Assembly: GCA_001972305.1 (NCBI GenBank)
Contig: BDDD01001367.1
Location: 205,488 to 269,487, forward strand
Length of the DNA stretch: 64,000 nt
Origin: Cephalotus follicularis
Lineage: Eukaryota; Streptophyta; Magnoliopsida; Oxalidales; Cephalotaceae
Reading direction: 5' to 3'
Part shown: positions 1 through 10,700 of the stretch, one piece after another
Numbering within the stretch: position 1 is the stretch's first letter
How the letters are laid out: every line of letters begins with the position of its first letter
The notes under the pieces: model-generated
Database searches by the model: none
What the model was told of the DNA's origin: nothing
What the model saw: the letters and a program-made list of their open reading frames with translations, nothing else
Made by a program: the position numbers and the translations under genes

Positions 1-487
1 AACAGAGAAGAGTATTTTGATACAAATGGTGACAAAAAAAGTTCAACCCAAAAAAAATTTAAAGTATTTAAAAAACATTCAATGCCATTTATTCTTGAGC
101 AATGTGAGATGTGTCATCTCGACACCCGTCCTCACGGGCAACGTGAAAAGAAAACATTACTTGCGCAAATAGCAAACAAAACTCCTCACAATAGTAATCA
201 AATATTGGGTTAAGGCACAATGTGATAATAAGAAGATGACACAATCTTAACACTGAACCTTACGACAAATCGGAAATTAATGTCTCACGCAATGCCGAAG
301 ATTGGGATATCGCTCAAAAGAAAAGAATTAGGCTAACATACTGAAATCAAAAAAGGGCGATAGGTGAAAAATAGAGAAAGCTCTTACGACGATGAAAAAT
401 TGTAGATAATATGACAACGATCTACCGAAACCTCGTTAGAAACTCCAAAAGAAAAGAATCGATACTACCCAAGGATATTAATAGTAT
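1..487. other. left flank, no gene seen
   Basis: AT-rich sequence without a convincing reading frame, RNA gene or repeat that I can name. It ends in AGTAT, the target-site duplication of the copia element that follows. Confidence 0.5.
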
Positions 488-701
488 TGTTGATATATAT
501 CATATACAACTATATATTATGTATTAATGTTGATATATATATGAGATGCAATTGTATATTCTGTATTAATAATTAGATTTGATTGTATTCTATACATTCA
601 TTATTTTGATTCTGTAATGTCCTATAAATAGGACTTCCCTGTACTCATTGATATACACAGAAATATAGTCAATATTTCTCCAGTCTCTTTGTGTTATATC
701 A
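488..701 (+). repeat. left LTR of the copia element
   Basis: It begins TGTTGATATA, ends TATCA, and is followed at once by the primer-binding site. It matches the right LTR along its whole length with scattered substitutions. The block TATAAATAGGA near 624 is a likely TATA box. The first 40 bp or so are tandemly duplicated inside the LTR (a second TGTTGATATA about 40 bp in); the right LTR has the same internal duplication, so that event predates insertion. Confidence 0.93.
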
Positions 702-757
702 TGGTATCAGAGCAGTAATATTGCTCGTCTCTTTGTTTTATATCATGGTATCAGAGC
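702..757 (+). promoter_or_regulatory. duplicated primer-binding site (initiator Met tRNA type)
   Basis: TGGTATCAGAGC occurs at 702-713, directly after the LTR, and again at 746-757. A unit of about 44 bp covering the last bases of U5, the LTR terminus, the primer-binding site and the following AGTAATATTGCTCGTC is present twice in tandem. The motif is complementary to the 3' end of plant initiator tRNA-Met, the usual copia primer. Confidence 0.88.
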
Positions 758-1222
758 AGTAATATTGCTCGTCCTGAAGGTTTCAAAGTATCTTTGCAGC
801 AATCGATCATGCACATCTTCCATCCGGGTATCATTGTTTCCGTAATATTATTGTTTCCGTTCTCCGATCAGAAAACCAAGGGTACCAGTCGCTTTCTCTG
901 ACAACGGTGAGTTCACCGGTGGTGGTCCGATCGTGTGCCGTTGATCAGTAAAACATCAATCACTGTCACAGCCTCTGGTCACTTCGATCTCCTATTTCCG
1001 ATCACTATGAGGCTTCACCAAATGCATAACAAGAACGGTGATACTCCGTTCGGCTACCCCTCCAAGTTTCACGGTGAACTGAGCTCAGACAAAGCCGCAC
1101 GTGCCCCCACGATCAGGCCGTGCATCTAGTGATTGAAACTACGTATAATATTCTAGGGAATATTCCCTGACATAAAAAAAAATTGTTATTTGTTATTATT
1201 CATGTCTTCTTCTTTAATAACT

Positions 1223-3370
1223 ATGGCAGGACAACATCACAATGACTCCGCTCAATCAATCACTATCATACTTGATGGTTCTAACTATCTCTGTTGGTCT
1301 TCTGTAATGAGGAATTTTTTAAAAGGGAGAAAGTTATGGTGCATTGTTACTGGGGATAAGCCTGCTCCTGTTAAAAGGCAAGATGAAACTGATGAATCCT
1401 TTGTTGATCATCTAGAATATTGGGATAGCGCAAATCATCGAATCCTGACCTGGTTCACCAACACATTTGTCCCTTCAGTAAATATGCACTTTAGCCGTTT
1501 TGATTTAGCATAAGAAGCTTGGGATTTTCTTGCTAGTCGGTATACTTCTGCAGATCTTGCTCATCAGTACCAGCTTCTGAGCACTCTTAATCGTTTACGT
1601 CAAGAATCTGGACCTATTGATGAATTTCATTCATAGATGAGTTATTATTAGGGTTTACTTGCTGTATCTGAGCCTAAGTGGCATTGTCAGGAGGATCAGA
1701 CATTATTTACAGCATATAGAGACAAACTTCAACTGACTCAGTTTCTGATGGCTCTCAGGGATGACTTTGGCCCACTCGTGCCTCTATTCTGAATAGGCAA
1801 CCTCTCTCATCCTTGGATACAGCTCTTTTGGAATTAATATCTGAAGAAACCAAACGTCTATCCATTACATCTCAGCAGTCTCCTTTTATTATTGCTGCTA
1901 CGTCCTTAGCACCCCCACAGAGGCCTGATAACTCAAAAAGGCCTCATTGTACTCATTGTCAGAGGATTGGACATATAGTGAAGACTTGCTATGATATTAT
2001 TGGCAGACTTCCTGGTAAATCTTCTGGTCTCAAGCGTGCTGCTGCAACTACTACAGCTCTATCCGGTTCTGAGTCTTCTTCTCAGATTCATCAGCTTTCT
2101 ATAGCTAACCTTGAGGCTTTGCTTAATCAGGTTATGTCTCGTACTGGTTCTCCTACCATGTCTGCCACTTCAGGTAACACTTGGTTAATTGATTCTGCTT
2201 GTTGTAATCATATGACCTCCGATCCTAAACTTTTTACTAGTAAATCAGTTGTTCATAATGGACCCACTATCCACACAGCCAATGGTTCTAGTATGCATGT
2301 CACGTATACTGGAACTGTGCAAATACAAAGTTTTTCTATACATGACACATATCTTGTCCCTCAACTTTCACTAAATCTTCTTTCAGTTGGACAATTATGT
2401 GATAATGGTTATGATTTGTTGTTTTCACGTCATGGTTGTGTTATTCAGGATCCGCAGACGGGTCACCGAGTTAGGACAGGCCGTAAGATTGGTCGGATGT
2501 TTGAGCTCACTTCTCTGTAACCTCTACCTAGTCTCTCTGCTACCGCCTATCCTTCTTCATCTTTGCATCTCTATCACTCCCGGTTAGGTCATGCATCTAT
2601 TTATAGGGTTACATCTCTTTATTCTAGTTGTTTGTTAGGATCTGTTACTGGTAATATTATTAATTGCATGTCTTGTAAACTTGGTAAACAAAGTGTTCTA
2701 CCTTTTTCTATTAGTGAATCATGTTCTTCAGAACCTTTTGATCTCATTCACTATGATATTTGGGGACCTGCACCTACTCCCACTCTTGGAGGTGCACGTT
2801 ATTTTATTATTTTTGTGGATGATTTCTCTCGCTATACTTGGTTGTATTTGTTTAAACAATAATCTGAAGTTTCAGGGATTTTTCGCGACTTCAATAATAT
2901 GATTAATACCCAATTTTCTTGCAAAATAAAGGTTTTTTGATCCGATAATGCCGCCGAATATACTGATTCCACCTTTCAGTCTATCTTAAAAGAATATGGA
3001 ACCATAGCTCATAAGTCGTGCCGTGGCATTTCACAGCAAAATGGTAGGGCTAAACGCAAACATCGTCACATTCTTGACACTGTTCACACTCTTCTTACCC
3101 CTGCTTCTATTCCCGAGTAGTTTTTGGGAGAAACTGCTCTCACAGCAATATATATCATCAATAGAATTTCCACACCTACTGTTGATAATAAAACTCCGTA
3201 TGAATGTCTTCACAAAACTCCACCAAACTACCAAATTCTAAAAGTTTTTGGGTGTGCTTGTTTTGTTCTACTTCACCACATGAACATAACAAACTTGAAC
3301 CTAAGTCTCGTCTTTGTTGTTTTATTGGTTATGGTATATAACATAAAGGATTTAGATGTTATGATCCTGT
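1223..3370 (+). pseudogene. copia gag-protease-integrase remnant (first part)
   Basis: The gag-like frame opens at the ATG at 1223 and is broken by stops around 1511 and 1636 and by frame changes near 1790. Downstream are a CCHC zinc knuckle (CTHCQRIGHIVKTC, about 1960-2000), a protease-type motif (WLIDSACCNHM, near 2190), the pre-integrase histidines and CxxC motif (near 2580-2680) and an integrase core with the HYDIWGP and SDNAAEY aspartates. The glutamate expected in the NGxAERK motif is a lysine here, so integrase would be inactive even without the stops near 2860, 2938 and 3118. The frame runs into the solo LTR at 3371 and resumes at 5869. Confidence 0.9.
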
Positions 3371-5868
3371 TGCTGGGAAAGCTCGGTCCGAGCGCAGCGG
3401 AAGACTTTACAATTCGAACTTAGGGGGTTAGGGCCGATTAACTTTAAAATTCTCTTAATTGGTAAATCCCCAAGCAATGTGATGCCCTAGTCTAACTCCA
3501 AAAGGTCCCAAAAAAGTCAAGGAACATCTAATCAACATCCAATTAAATCGAAACCATAAACCCAAGCATTGAGCACAACGGGTTGATAAAGCTAGGGTTG
3601 CCATAAACTCTAGAAAAGGACACTAACAATGGCTCACAAGGAAAAACACACAAAACCCTAGCCATAGTCCAATCAACCCTTACCCACAACATCCCTAACC
3701 ATAAGAGATGAAACACAAAACAACACAAAGGAACCATGGAGGTTTTGGCAAGGGTTTCACACACCCACATCAAGACCCACTGCCATGGTGCCACAAGAAG
3801 GAGAAGAAACGGATCCTTACCGGAGGTGAAGACTTCTTCCTTCAAGATAGCTCCCTCTACACTTTGTCCTAAAAAACCCAAGCTCCTCCAAGCCAATCCT
3901 CAAGCCACGTATGAGGAGGATGAAGACCAAATGTTTAAACCTAATCTAAATAACTCTAGGTAAAGATAAGAAGTAGTGTGCAAGTTATCTCCACCTATTA
4001 TGGCGTTTGAGTGGTGAAATGAGGCTTGGAAATGGCTGTTTTAACGTACCAGACGACATAGGCGTCGATGCGTAGGCGATAGGCGTTGACTCGTACGAGA
4101 GCAGGTAGAAGAGATCGCACGAGAGTGAAGAGAGAGAAAGAAAGAGTCCAAGTGTGTTCAACAAGTTTCTCTCAAACTATTTATAGTGCTGACTCTCTCT
4201 CTCCTACTGTAGCGCGCATCAGGCGTCAACGTGCAACCAAGGTATCGACGTGTACATCTCATCTAGGCGTTAACTCCATGGATAATATGAAACATGCACC
4301 AAGTCCATTTGTCTTCGCATCAATGCCAAAACCCCATGGCGTCAACATGTAAAGTCCCTGGTTTTTCTAGTGTTAACGCAATGCTCTCCATAGCGTTAAC
4401 GCCCAGCGGACTTTCTAGTCTAGACGTCGACGTGATGCCCTCTTGGCGTCCATGTGTAAAGCTACTGGTTTTTCCAGTGTTAACGCAATCCCTTTCGCGT
4501 CAAGGTCCATCAGCCTAACTAGACATAGGCGTCAATGCATACTCATAGCGTCGACGCCAAAGACAAAGAACAATCTCTTCTGTTTTCAAATAAGCCTTCG
4601 CATGGAATATTTCATTGTGGCATTGCACGGACCTAAATCCATGCAAATGAAATACTCACTAGCAAAGCAACATCTTCCCTGATGTTGTCCTTTCACTAAA
4701 TGATATGTGTCCCGCCACATATCAACCTGTTCAAAGTCAGGCAGGACTCGAAAGCATGTCGATCTTCGGTATGATGATAAATTCTCAGTGCACCCCGTCA
4801 TCTGGTACAAGCACTCTAATAGTACACCAACTATCAGAGCACCCCCGGTGTGAGCGCCAGTCACCCCCCGGATCCGTGTATTACCACGTCTATCAATCAT
4901 GGTTCGAATAGCCATTCGCTTTATCCAGTCATCGGCATATGTGTCATGTTTCCCTCATCATATATGGCTCCGATCACAGTCTAAGGTTTGGATGAATGTC
5001 ACTCCTAGTAGTGTTGTGATAGCTATGAATCTATGATCGCACTGAGACTATCGACGGACCTCCTATGGGAACCTCTCGTTCCCAGTACACCTATGCTTGA
5101 TCAGTACTTTTATGTCTGCAACGTACATAGACAAATAGATTCGGTCACCCTCTGCCCGGGTGTGACGATCACATCTTGTGCACTCGCCCATACATCTCAA
5201 TGCAACTCCCACAAGACCCAAAGACAACCCTTTTGTCAGTACCTGGCTAGTACTGGGGAAGGCAAAAATCAAAGTCAAGTAGTTACCACACAATGCATGT
5301 CAATCGCTTAGGTCAAAGGAGACAACGCAGGCTATAGACCCACTAGTCACCGTAAACTCTACACTACCGAGACCATAGGAATCCTATTGACATTGGGTAT
5401 AGACTATATAAATAGGTTTCCTATTGGTGAGTTTGTCCAGTGTCATGCACTCTAGCATACACCTCACATTCAGATTTAGGGATTACCCCAATTGGCTACG
5501 AGATAACCAACCTCCACTGCTAACCCAGGAGCAAGCTTCACGTGACAAGTCTTCACGGTTCATCAATGGGCCTTTAGAAAGTGAACCTATGACTTGAAAC
5601 ATTTGTCACAGAGAATAAGGATCTTATTCTCATAGCCCTCTCGACAAGAGATCCAACCCTTTGAACATGACAGGACGCTATTATGACATACAGTTAATTA
5701 CGTATAATTAGTCTGTTCCTTTTGATTAGTTGGGATAAGCCACATACCCTTGCCAATACATTAAAATGCACATAGAACATAAAAAGGAATTCAGAATTTT
5801 ATTAAATCAAGAGTGTTTATATACAAACGAGCCATATCGTAGCATACAGGGACACCCCTAATCTTACA
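3371..5868. mobile_element. solo LTR nested in the copia integrase region
   Basis: This 2498-bp insert begins TGCTGGGAAA, ends CTTACA, and is flanked by CCTGT on both sides (3366-3370 and 5869-5873). Joining the copia sequence across one CCTGT restores the integrase reading (YDPV followed by NRIRVSRHV). It has TG...CA ends, contains TATATAAATAGG near 5406, and codes for nothing recognisable. These are the properties of a solo LTR left by LTR-LTR recombination. The family is not identified. It carries many variants of a GCGTYRACGC motif between about 4060 and 4560. Confidence 0.85.
4060..4560. repeat. cluster of degenerate GCGTYRACGC motifs in the solo LTR
   Basis: Roughly a dozen variants (GCGTCGATGC, GCGTTGACTC, GCGTCAACGT, GCGTTAACGC, ACGTCGACGT, GCGTCGACGC) are spread over 500 bp. 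The exact palindrome GCGTCGACGC at 4548-4557 also occurs once in each of the two other long solo LTRs of this window. Confidence 0.6.
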
Positions 5869-6296
5869 CCTGTATCCAATCGTATTCGTGTTTCACGTCA
5901 TGTTATTTTCTCGAAACATAAAATGTTTACCAGTCTGTCTAGTATGGGGTCTTTCTCATCTCTTTGTATTTTTACTGACTCATCTGTTGATCTTTTTCCC
6001 GACCATATTGAGTTTTCTACAGGGACTTTGAGCTTGCCTTCTGATCCGTTTACAATATTGTCCAACTCGGTTGATCCTTCTCATGATCCTGATGACCCAT
6101 TACCAGTCACCCATTTTGTTGCTCTTCCACTTCGTCGCTCCACTCGGGTAAGTAAACCAAACACTCAACTTAGTGATTTTCATTGTTACCATGCCTTAGC
6201 TACTCTCCATGAGCCTCGCACTTTTTGCAAAGCTCGTTCTAACCCCCTTTGGTAGCAAGCAATGACAGAAGAACTAGCAGCTTTACAGAAAAATCA
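5869..6296 (+). pseudogene. copia linker between integrase and reverse transcriptase (middle part)
   Basis: Resumption of the copia polyprotein after the first nested LTR. The frame gives the end of the integrase C-terminal region (RIRVSRHVIFSKHKMF), a serine- and proline-rich linker, and the conserved block PLRRSTRVSKPNTQLSDFHC that precedes reverse transcriptase in copia elements. A TAG near 6253 replaces a glutamine in the NPLW.QAM motif. It ends in AATCA, the target duplication of the next insert. Confidence 0.9.
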
Positions 6297-7429
6297 TGTA
6301 ATGCTTCGAATTAAAAAAAGGAGAAAAAGCGCCCGACGCTTCACAAAAAGGGAGAGAGTGAACGGGAGACAGAGAGAGGGAGAGAGAGATAGCACCGGAG
6401 AGGACGAAGGCGCCGGACCAGGAGTAGATGGTGAGCGGCCCAAGACCTCACCACCGACGGTAACCTTTCTCTTTCTTCTCTTTTCTCCCCGACACTTTGC
6501 CGTCTTGGACGTGCGTTTCTGCCGCCGATATCGTCACGGATGGAGTTGTTCTTCACCTTAAAGATCAGCTACACCGATTTTGGTGTTTGCTGAGGCCCCG
6601 GTGTGTTGGCCGGAATCTAACCGGAGCTCTGGTGGCGATAGTGTTTGTTTCATGTGAGTAGAGTGTAACGAAAACGTGTGAAGAAAGTGGCCAAGGATAG
6701 GAGGTTTTCGAGCTCAATTGTCACTATTAACAGATAGGTTATACTATTTTGCTTGCATTCATGCATTTTGAATGGACTGTATGAACTGATATGACTGTTA
6801 ATTGATGATTGTGTACTAAATGGATTGTTACGATTATGCATGATTGAATATATATTAAAGGGATAGATACGGGCACTGGGTATGGTTCAAAATAGATTTT
6901 AACGGATTTTGAAATGGTTTTAATCTGGTTTTGAACTGTTAATGAATTAAAATTTCTTTTAACGTTTTTTATACTTTTGAACTGACCAGTCGACGCTTTG
7001 TGCTCTTTTCTTTTAAACTTGTGACATTAAACATTAAGCGTCGACGCCCAACACAGATAGTCGACGCTTAGGTGCTAAGTGTCAATGCCTAGTGCTAAGT
7101 GTCGACGCCTAATGCCCTGCCTTAGCCGAATTTCACTATTTTACATAGTTTCTGATTTCAAACAGTTTTCTTCCTAAACGAATTTCATAGGAAGCCTCCC
7201 TAAGGCCTTGTAACCTATGAAAATCCTTTTTTGACACTTTTAATCCCCAAATAAATTTTCAAATATATATTTAAAGAAAATTTTAATAAAAAGGGTTTTC
7301 AATATCCAAATGGATTTCGAAATGGTTTTCAACGAATGGTTAGGTTAGCTCGATTGGGACATCTGGACGCGTATATCCTAGTTGAACTGTCTCTCCATTT
7401 CGTTATAAATTTGATAGGGACCAACAAAT

Positions 7430-7510
7430 GGTTTATGGTTATGAAAAATGATTGATGGTTATGGAAAATGACTTATGGTTATGGAAAATGATTTATGGCT
7501 ATGGAAATGG
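7430..7510 (+). repeat. short tandem repeat, about 20 bp x 4, in solo LTR
   Basis: Four copies of a unit like TTATGGTTATGGAAAATGA. The corresponding region of the related LTR near 17450-17530 carries a different simple repeat, built on CTGTTACTGAAAA. Confidence 0.75.
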
Positions 7511-7760
7511 TTTTGACAGATGTGGATCTTATGTGATCTTTTATGAGAGGTCTCTATCATTTAAATGGTTTTATGGTTATAAGTTATGGGTATGGTATGG
7601 ATTGGTTATGGTTGCTATTGTTTGAGACCTATGAGATAACTCATTTATAATCTTCATTTCCGTCATGAAGGTTATGGGTGTTAGATCACATCATATGAGG
7701 GGAATGAGTATCGTGGACCCCACATTATGGGTGGACCGATGGGATTATGGTATGGTATTG

Positions 7761-7896
7761 GCTGGGACCATTGTGGACAAGCCTTATGATATAGGCTGGG
7801 ACCAATGTGGACAAGCCTTATGGTATCGGCTGGGACCATTGTGGACAAGCCTTATGGTTTAGGCTGGGACCAATGTGAACAAGCCCTATGGTATGG
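7761..7896 (+). repeat. 34-bp tandem repeat, four copies, in solo LTR
   Basis: Four head-to-tail 34-bp units begin GCTGGGACCA at 7761, 7795, 7829 and 7863 and contain TGTGGACAAGCC (TGTGAACAAGCC in the last). The related LTR at 15929-19182 does not have this array; near 17720-17780 it has a repeat around CCCACATCGTGGGAG instead. Confidence 0.9.
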
Positions 7897-8853
7897 ACGG
7901 TGTGATCAGTGTTATCTCGATACCACACGACTACATCCCAATGGGGGGTATGTAGCCGGTGGTTGTGCTATCCCAAGTTGGAGGGGCAGGATAATACTCA
8001 AACCCTATGGATTGTGTGACCTTGTGAATGGTTATGGATTGTTTTATGGAGTGTCTGCAGGCCTATGGCCTACATATGTGATTAGGATTAGTCAAGTATA
8101 CCACCGTTTAGGGATGGTTGGTATACTGAAGCTGTCTGAGGTTGTCATTCATACATATGACATGCCATACATATTGTTATATCTGTTGCATCGCATGAAA
8201 CATTATTATATATCTGTTACATGCATGGCATGTCGTTATATCTATTGCATACATAGCATATAGTATACCTACCAGACTATATGTGGCTGACCCATTTCAT
8301 TGCAATGGAATGGGTTAGGCACAGGTGATGGATTGCAATGAGATAGACCAAGACGGATGGGATATCTAAGGTAGATTTTGGATATTAATTAGATTTTATT
8401 ATCTATCTTGTGTATATGGTTTTGCTTGTATGAGTTGGCATAAAAAGGTAATGTATAAGAGATAATTGAGAGACATTTTTAATTCAGCTATCGACCTGTC
8501 GACTTGTGGCAGTGCTTAATATGTGTGTTGATGTATTGGATATGGGTGGGTTCATCACTTGAGATATTAGAATGATATAATTCTAATTAAGTTGTGGTCT
8601 GCTGAGGGCTGAGCCCAATATATAAATTGTGTTTTCTTTTACAGGGGGTATAGTCCGATAAACGGATACTACATGCCCGATTTTTGTAAAATCATAAGAG
8701 TTAGAATATATTCAATTGTTTATTCTGCTTACATGATATGATTGAGCAAAGTTTTAAATTTATAACACTTTTGAATAATGAGGTTTAAGGATTGAAAGGA
8801 AGGTGATCACGTGTCGGGTCGTGAGGGTTTCCCTCACGATTCGGGGCGTGACA

Positions 8854-10300
8854 AATCATACGTGGGACCTGGTAGACTTGCCTCTTGAAAAGACCGTCAT
8901 TCATTGCAAATGGATTTATAAGATCAAGACTCGATCTGATGGTTCTGTGGATCATTACAAAGCACGTCTTGTGGCTAGAGGTTTCACTCAGGAGTATGGG
9001 ATTGATTATAAGGAGACTTTTGCTCCAGTTGCACGTCTTACTTCACTTCGTTCCTTACTTGTTGTTGCTGTATCTCGTCGATGGCAGTCATTTGAAATAG
9101 ATGTGAAGAATGCCTTCTTGAACGGTGATCTAAAAAAGGAAGTTTATATGCGCCCTCCACCTGGATCTGATCATTCTTCCACTCAAGCTTGTTGCCTTTG
9201 ACGTGCACTTTATGGTCTCAAACAGGCGCATCGTGCTTGGTTTGCCAAATTTAGTTCCACTCTTGCTAGACTTGGATTCAAATCCAGCACCTATGATTCT
9301 ACCCTTTTTACTCGATCTACGTCGACTGATTCTATATTTTTATTATTATATGTGGATGATATGATCATTACTGGAAATGACTTGGTAGACATATAGGATC
9401 TCAAGGTTTTTCTCCATCGTCAGTTTGAGATGAAAGATCTGGGTACTGTTGGTTACTGTTGGTTATTTTTTGGGTATTGAGATTACTTCTGATTCTATAG
9501 GATATCACTTGTCCCAAGCCAAATATGCATATGATATTTTGGCCAGTGCCGGTGTGACTGACACTAAAACTGCCTCCTCTCTCCTTGAGCAGAATGTCAA
9601 GTTACGACCTTTTGATGGGACTCCTCTTCCTTATCCTACACTTTATCTGTAGTTAGTGGGTTGTCTGATCTATTTGACAGTTTCACATACTGATATTGCC
9701 TATGTTGTTCACCTAGTCAGTCAGTTTATATCTGCTCCTCGGACTACACAGCAGTTCTTCGTATCCTAAGATATATCAAGGGAACTCTTTTTCATGGTCT
9801 TCATTTCTCCTCTGAGTCCTCACTTGCACTTCATGCCTTTTGTGATGCTGACTGGGCAGGTGATCCTACTAACCGCTGTTCAACTACTGGTTATTGCTTC
9901 TTCATTGGCACTTCTTTGATCTCTTGGCGTAGTAAGAAGCAGACTGTAGTCTCTCGTTCTAGTACAGAGGCAAAATATCGTGCTCTTGCTGATGCCACCT
10001 CTGAGCTTCTTTGGATTCGTTGGCTTTTGCAGGACATATATGTCTCTCAATCCACTAGTACTCTTAATTATTGTGACAATCAGAGTGCAATTCAGATTGC
10101 TCATAACGACGTATTCCATGAGAGAATGAAACACATCGAGTTGTCACTTGATTCGTTATCATCTGCAGCATGGTATTTTTCGACTACTTTTTGTTGCTTC
10201 TACTGATCAGACTACGAATATATTCACCAAATCTCATCCGTCTAGACATTTTGGTTCTTTGGTTTCCAAACTCAACTTAGGTTCTACACTCCCAACTTGA
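8854..10300 (+). pseudogene. copia reverse transcriptase and RNase H remnant (last part)
   Basis: The frame after the second nested LTR gives NHTWDLVDLP, the RT core (KARLVARGFTQEYGIDY, DVKNAFLNGDL), the catalytic box LYVDDMIITGND near 9350, and an RNase H domain with ADWAGDPTNRCSTTGY near 9850 and SSTEAKYRAL near 9960. It is disabled by TGA near 9200, TAG near 9394 and TAG near 9650, and by a frameshift at 9441-9460, where a 10-bp unit is tandemly repeated. The terminal stop is at 10298-10300, just before the purine tract. Confidence 0.92.
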
Positions 10301-10301
10301 G

Positions 10302-10312
10302 TTTGAGGGGGA
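10302..10312 (+). promoter_or_regulatory. polypurine tract of the copia element
   Basis: TTTGAGGGGGA lies immediately before the right LTR. This is the usual plus-strand primer position and sequence type for plant copia elements. Confidence 0.9.
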
Positions 10313-10525
10313 TGTTGATATATATCAGATACAACTGTATATTCTGTAATAATGTTGATATATAGATATCAGATACATTTGTCTATTATGTATTAATTGA
10401 TTTGATTGTGCATTTCTGTATTCATTATTTTAATTCTGTAATGTCCTATAAATAGGACCTCCCTGTACTCATTGATATACACAGAAATATAGTCAATATT
10501 TCTCCAGCCTCTTTGTTTTAGATCA
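10313..10525 (+). repeat. right LTR of the copia element
   Basis: It begins TGTTGATATA, ends GATCA, and is followed by AGTAT, matching the duplication left of the element. It shares the block CTATAAATAGGAC and the internal duplication of the first 40 bp or so with the left LTR. The many mismatches between the two LTRs point to an old insertion. Confidence 0.93.
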
Positions 10526-10554
10526 AGTATATCCTTCAAGATTAGTAACAGTCA

Positions 10555-10700
10555 TCTCTAACACCATGATACAAATGATATGGAAAGAAAATTGGAGAAA
10601 AAACGTTTGTATTAATTATGTGTGTCTCTCTTCTAAAGTAATATACAGGAGATCCATTTGTATAGGGTTGTAAATACTAAGTGCGATAAGAATACTAATT
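10555..10700 (-). repeat. possible copia LTR end in reverse orientation
   Basis: On the minus strand, sequence ending ATCATTTGTATCA is followed by TGGTGTTAGAG, which differs from the standard copia primer-binding site at two positions. The preceding sequence (GAGAGACACACATAATTAAT) resembles a copia U5 region. I could not find the other end or a target duplication. Confidence 0.3.

Larger units (their letters stand above)
6297..8853. mobile_element. solo LTR (long-LTR Ty3-type, probably chromovirus) nested before copia RT
   Basis: This 2557-bp insert begins TGTAATGCTTCGAA and ends TTCGGGGCGTGACA, so the ends form an imperfect inverted repeat longer than TG/CA. It is flanked by AATCA on both sides (6292-6296 and 8854-8858), and removing it restores the copia reading LQKNHTWDLVDLP. 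It codes for nothing recognisable. It is a shorter relative of the solo LTR at 15929-19182 and matches it in blocks across most of its length. Long LTRs with TGTCACGCCCC-like ends are, to my knowledge, typical of Tekay-type chromoviruses; that family assignment is inference. Confidence 0.87.
488..10525 (+). mobile_element. degenerate Ty1/copia LTR retrotransposon with two nested solo LTRs
   Basis: The element starts TGTTGATATA and ends GATCA, and is flanked on both sides by the 5-bp duplication AGTAT (483-487 and 10526-10530). It has two LTRs of 214 and 213 bp, a primer-binding site of the initiator-Met tRNA type (TGGTATCAGAGC) right after the left LTR, and a purine-rich tract right before the right LTR. 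Between them lie remnants of gag, protease, integrase, reverse transcriptase and RNase H in the copia order (integrase before RT), all on the + strand. Two later insertions (3371-5868 and 6297-8853) break it. Removing them and one duplication copy each leaves 4973 bp, a normal copia length. Stops, frameshifts and LTR divergence show it is old and inactive. Confidence 0.95.

Noticed and set aside
8803-9201. Separate small gene with RT similarity
   Set aside because: It is the copia polyprotein resuming after the nested solo LTR. The first residues come from the LTR end.
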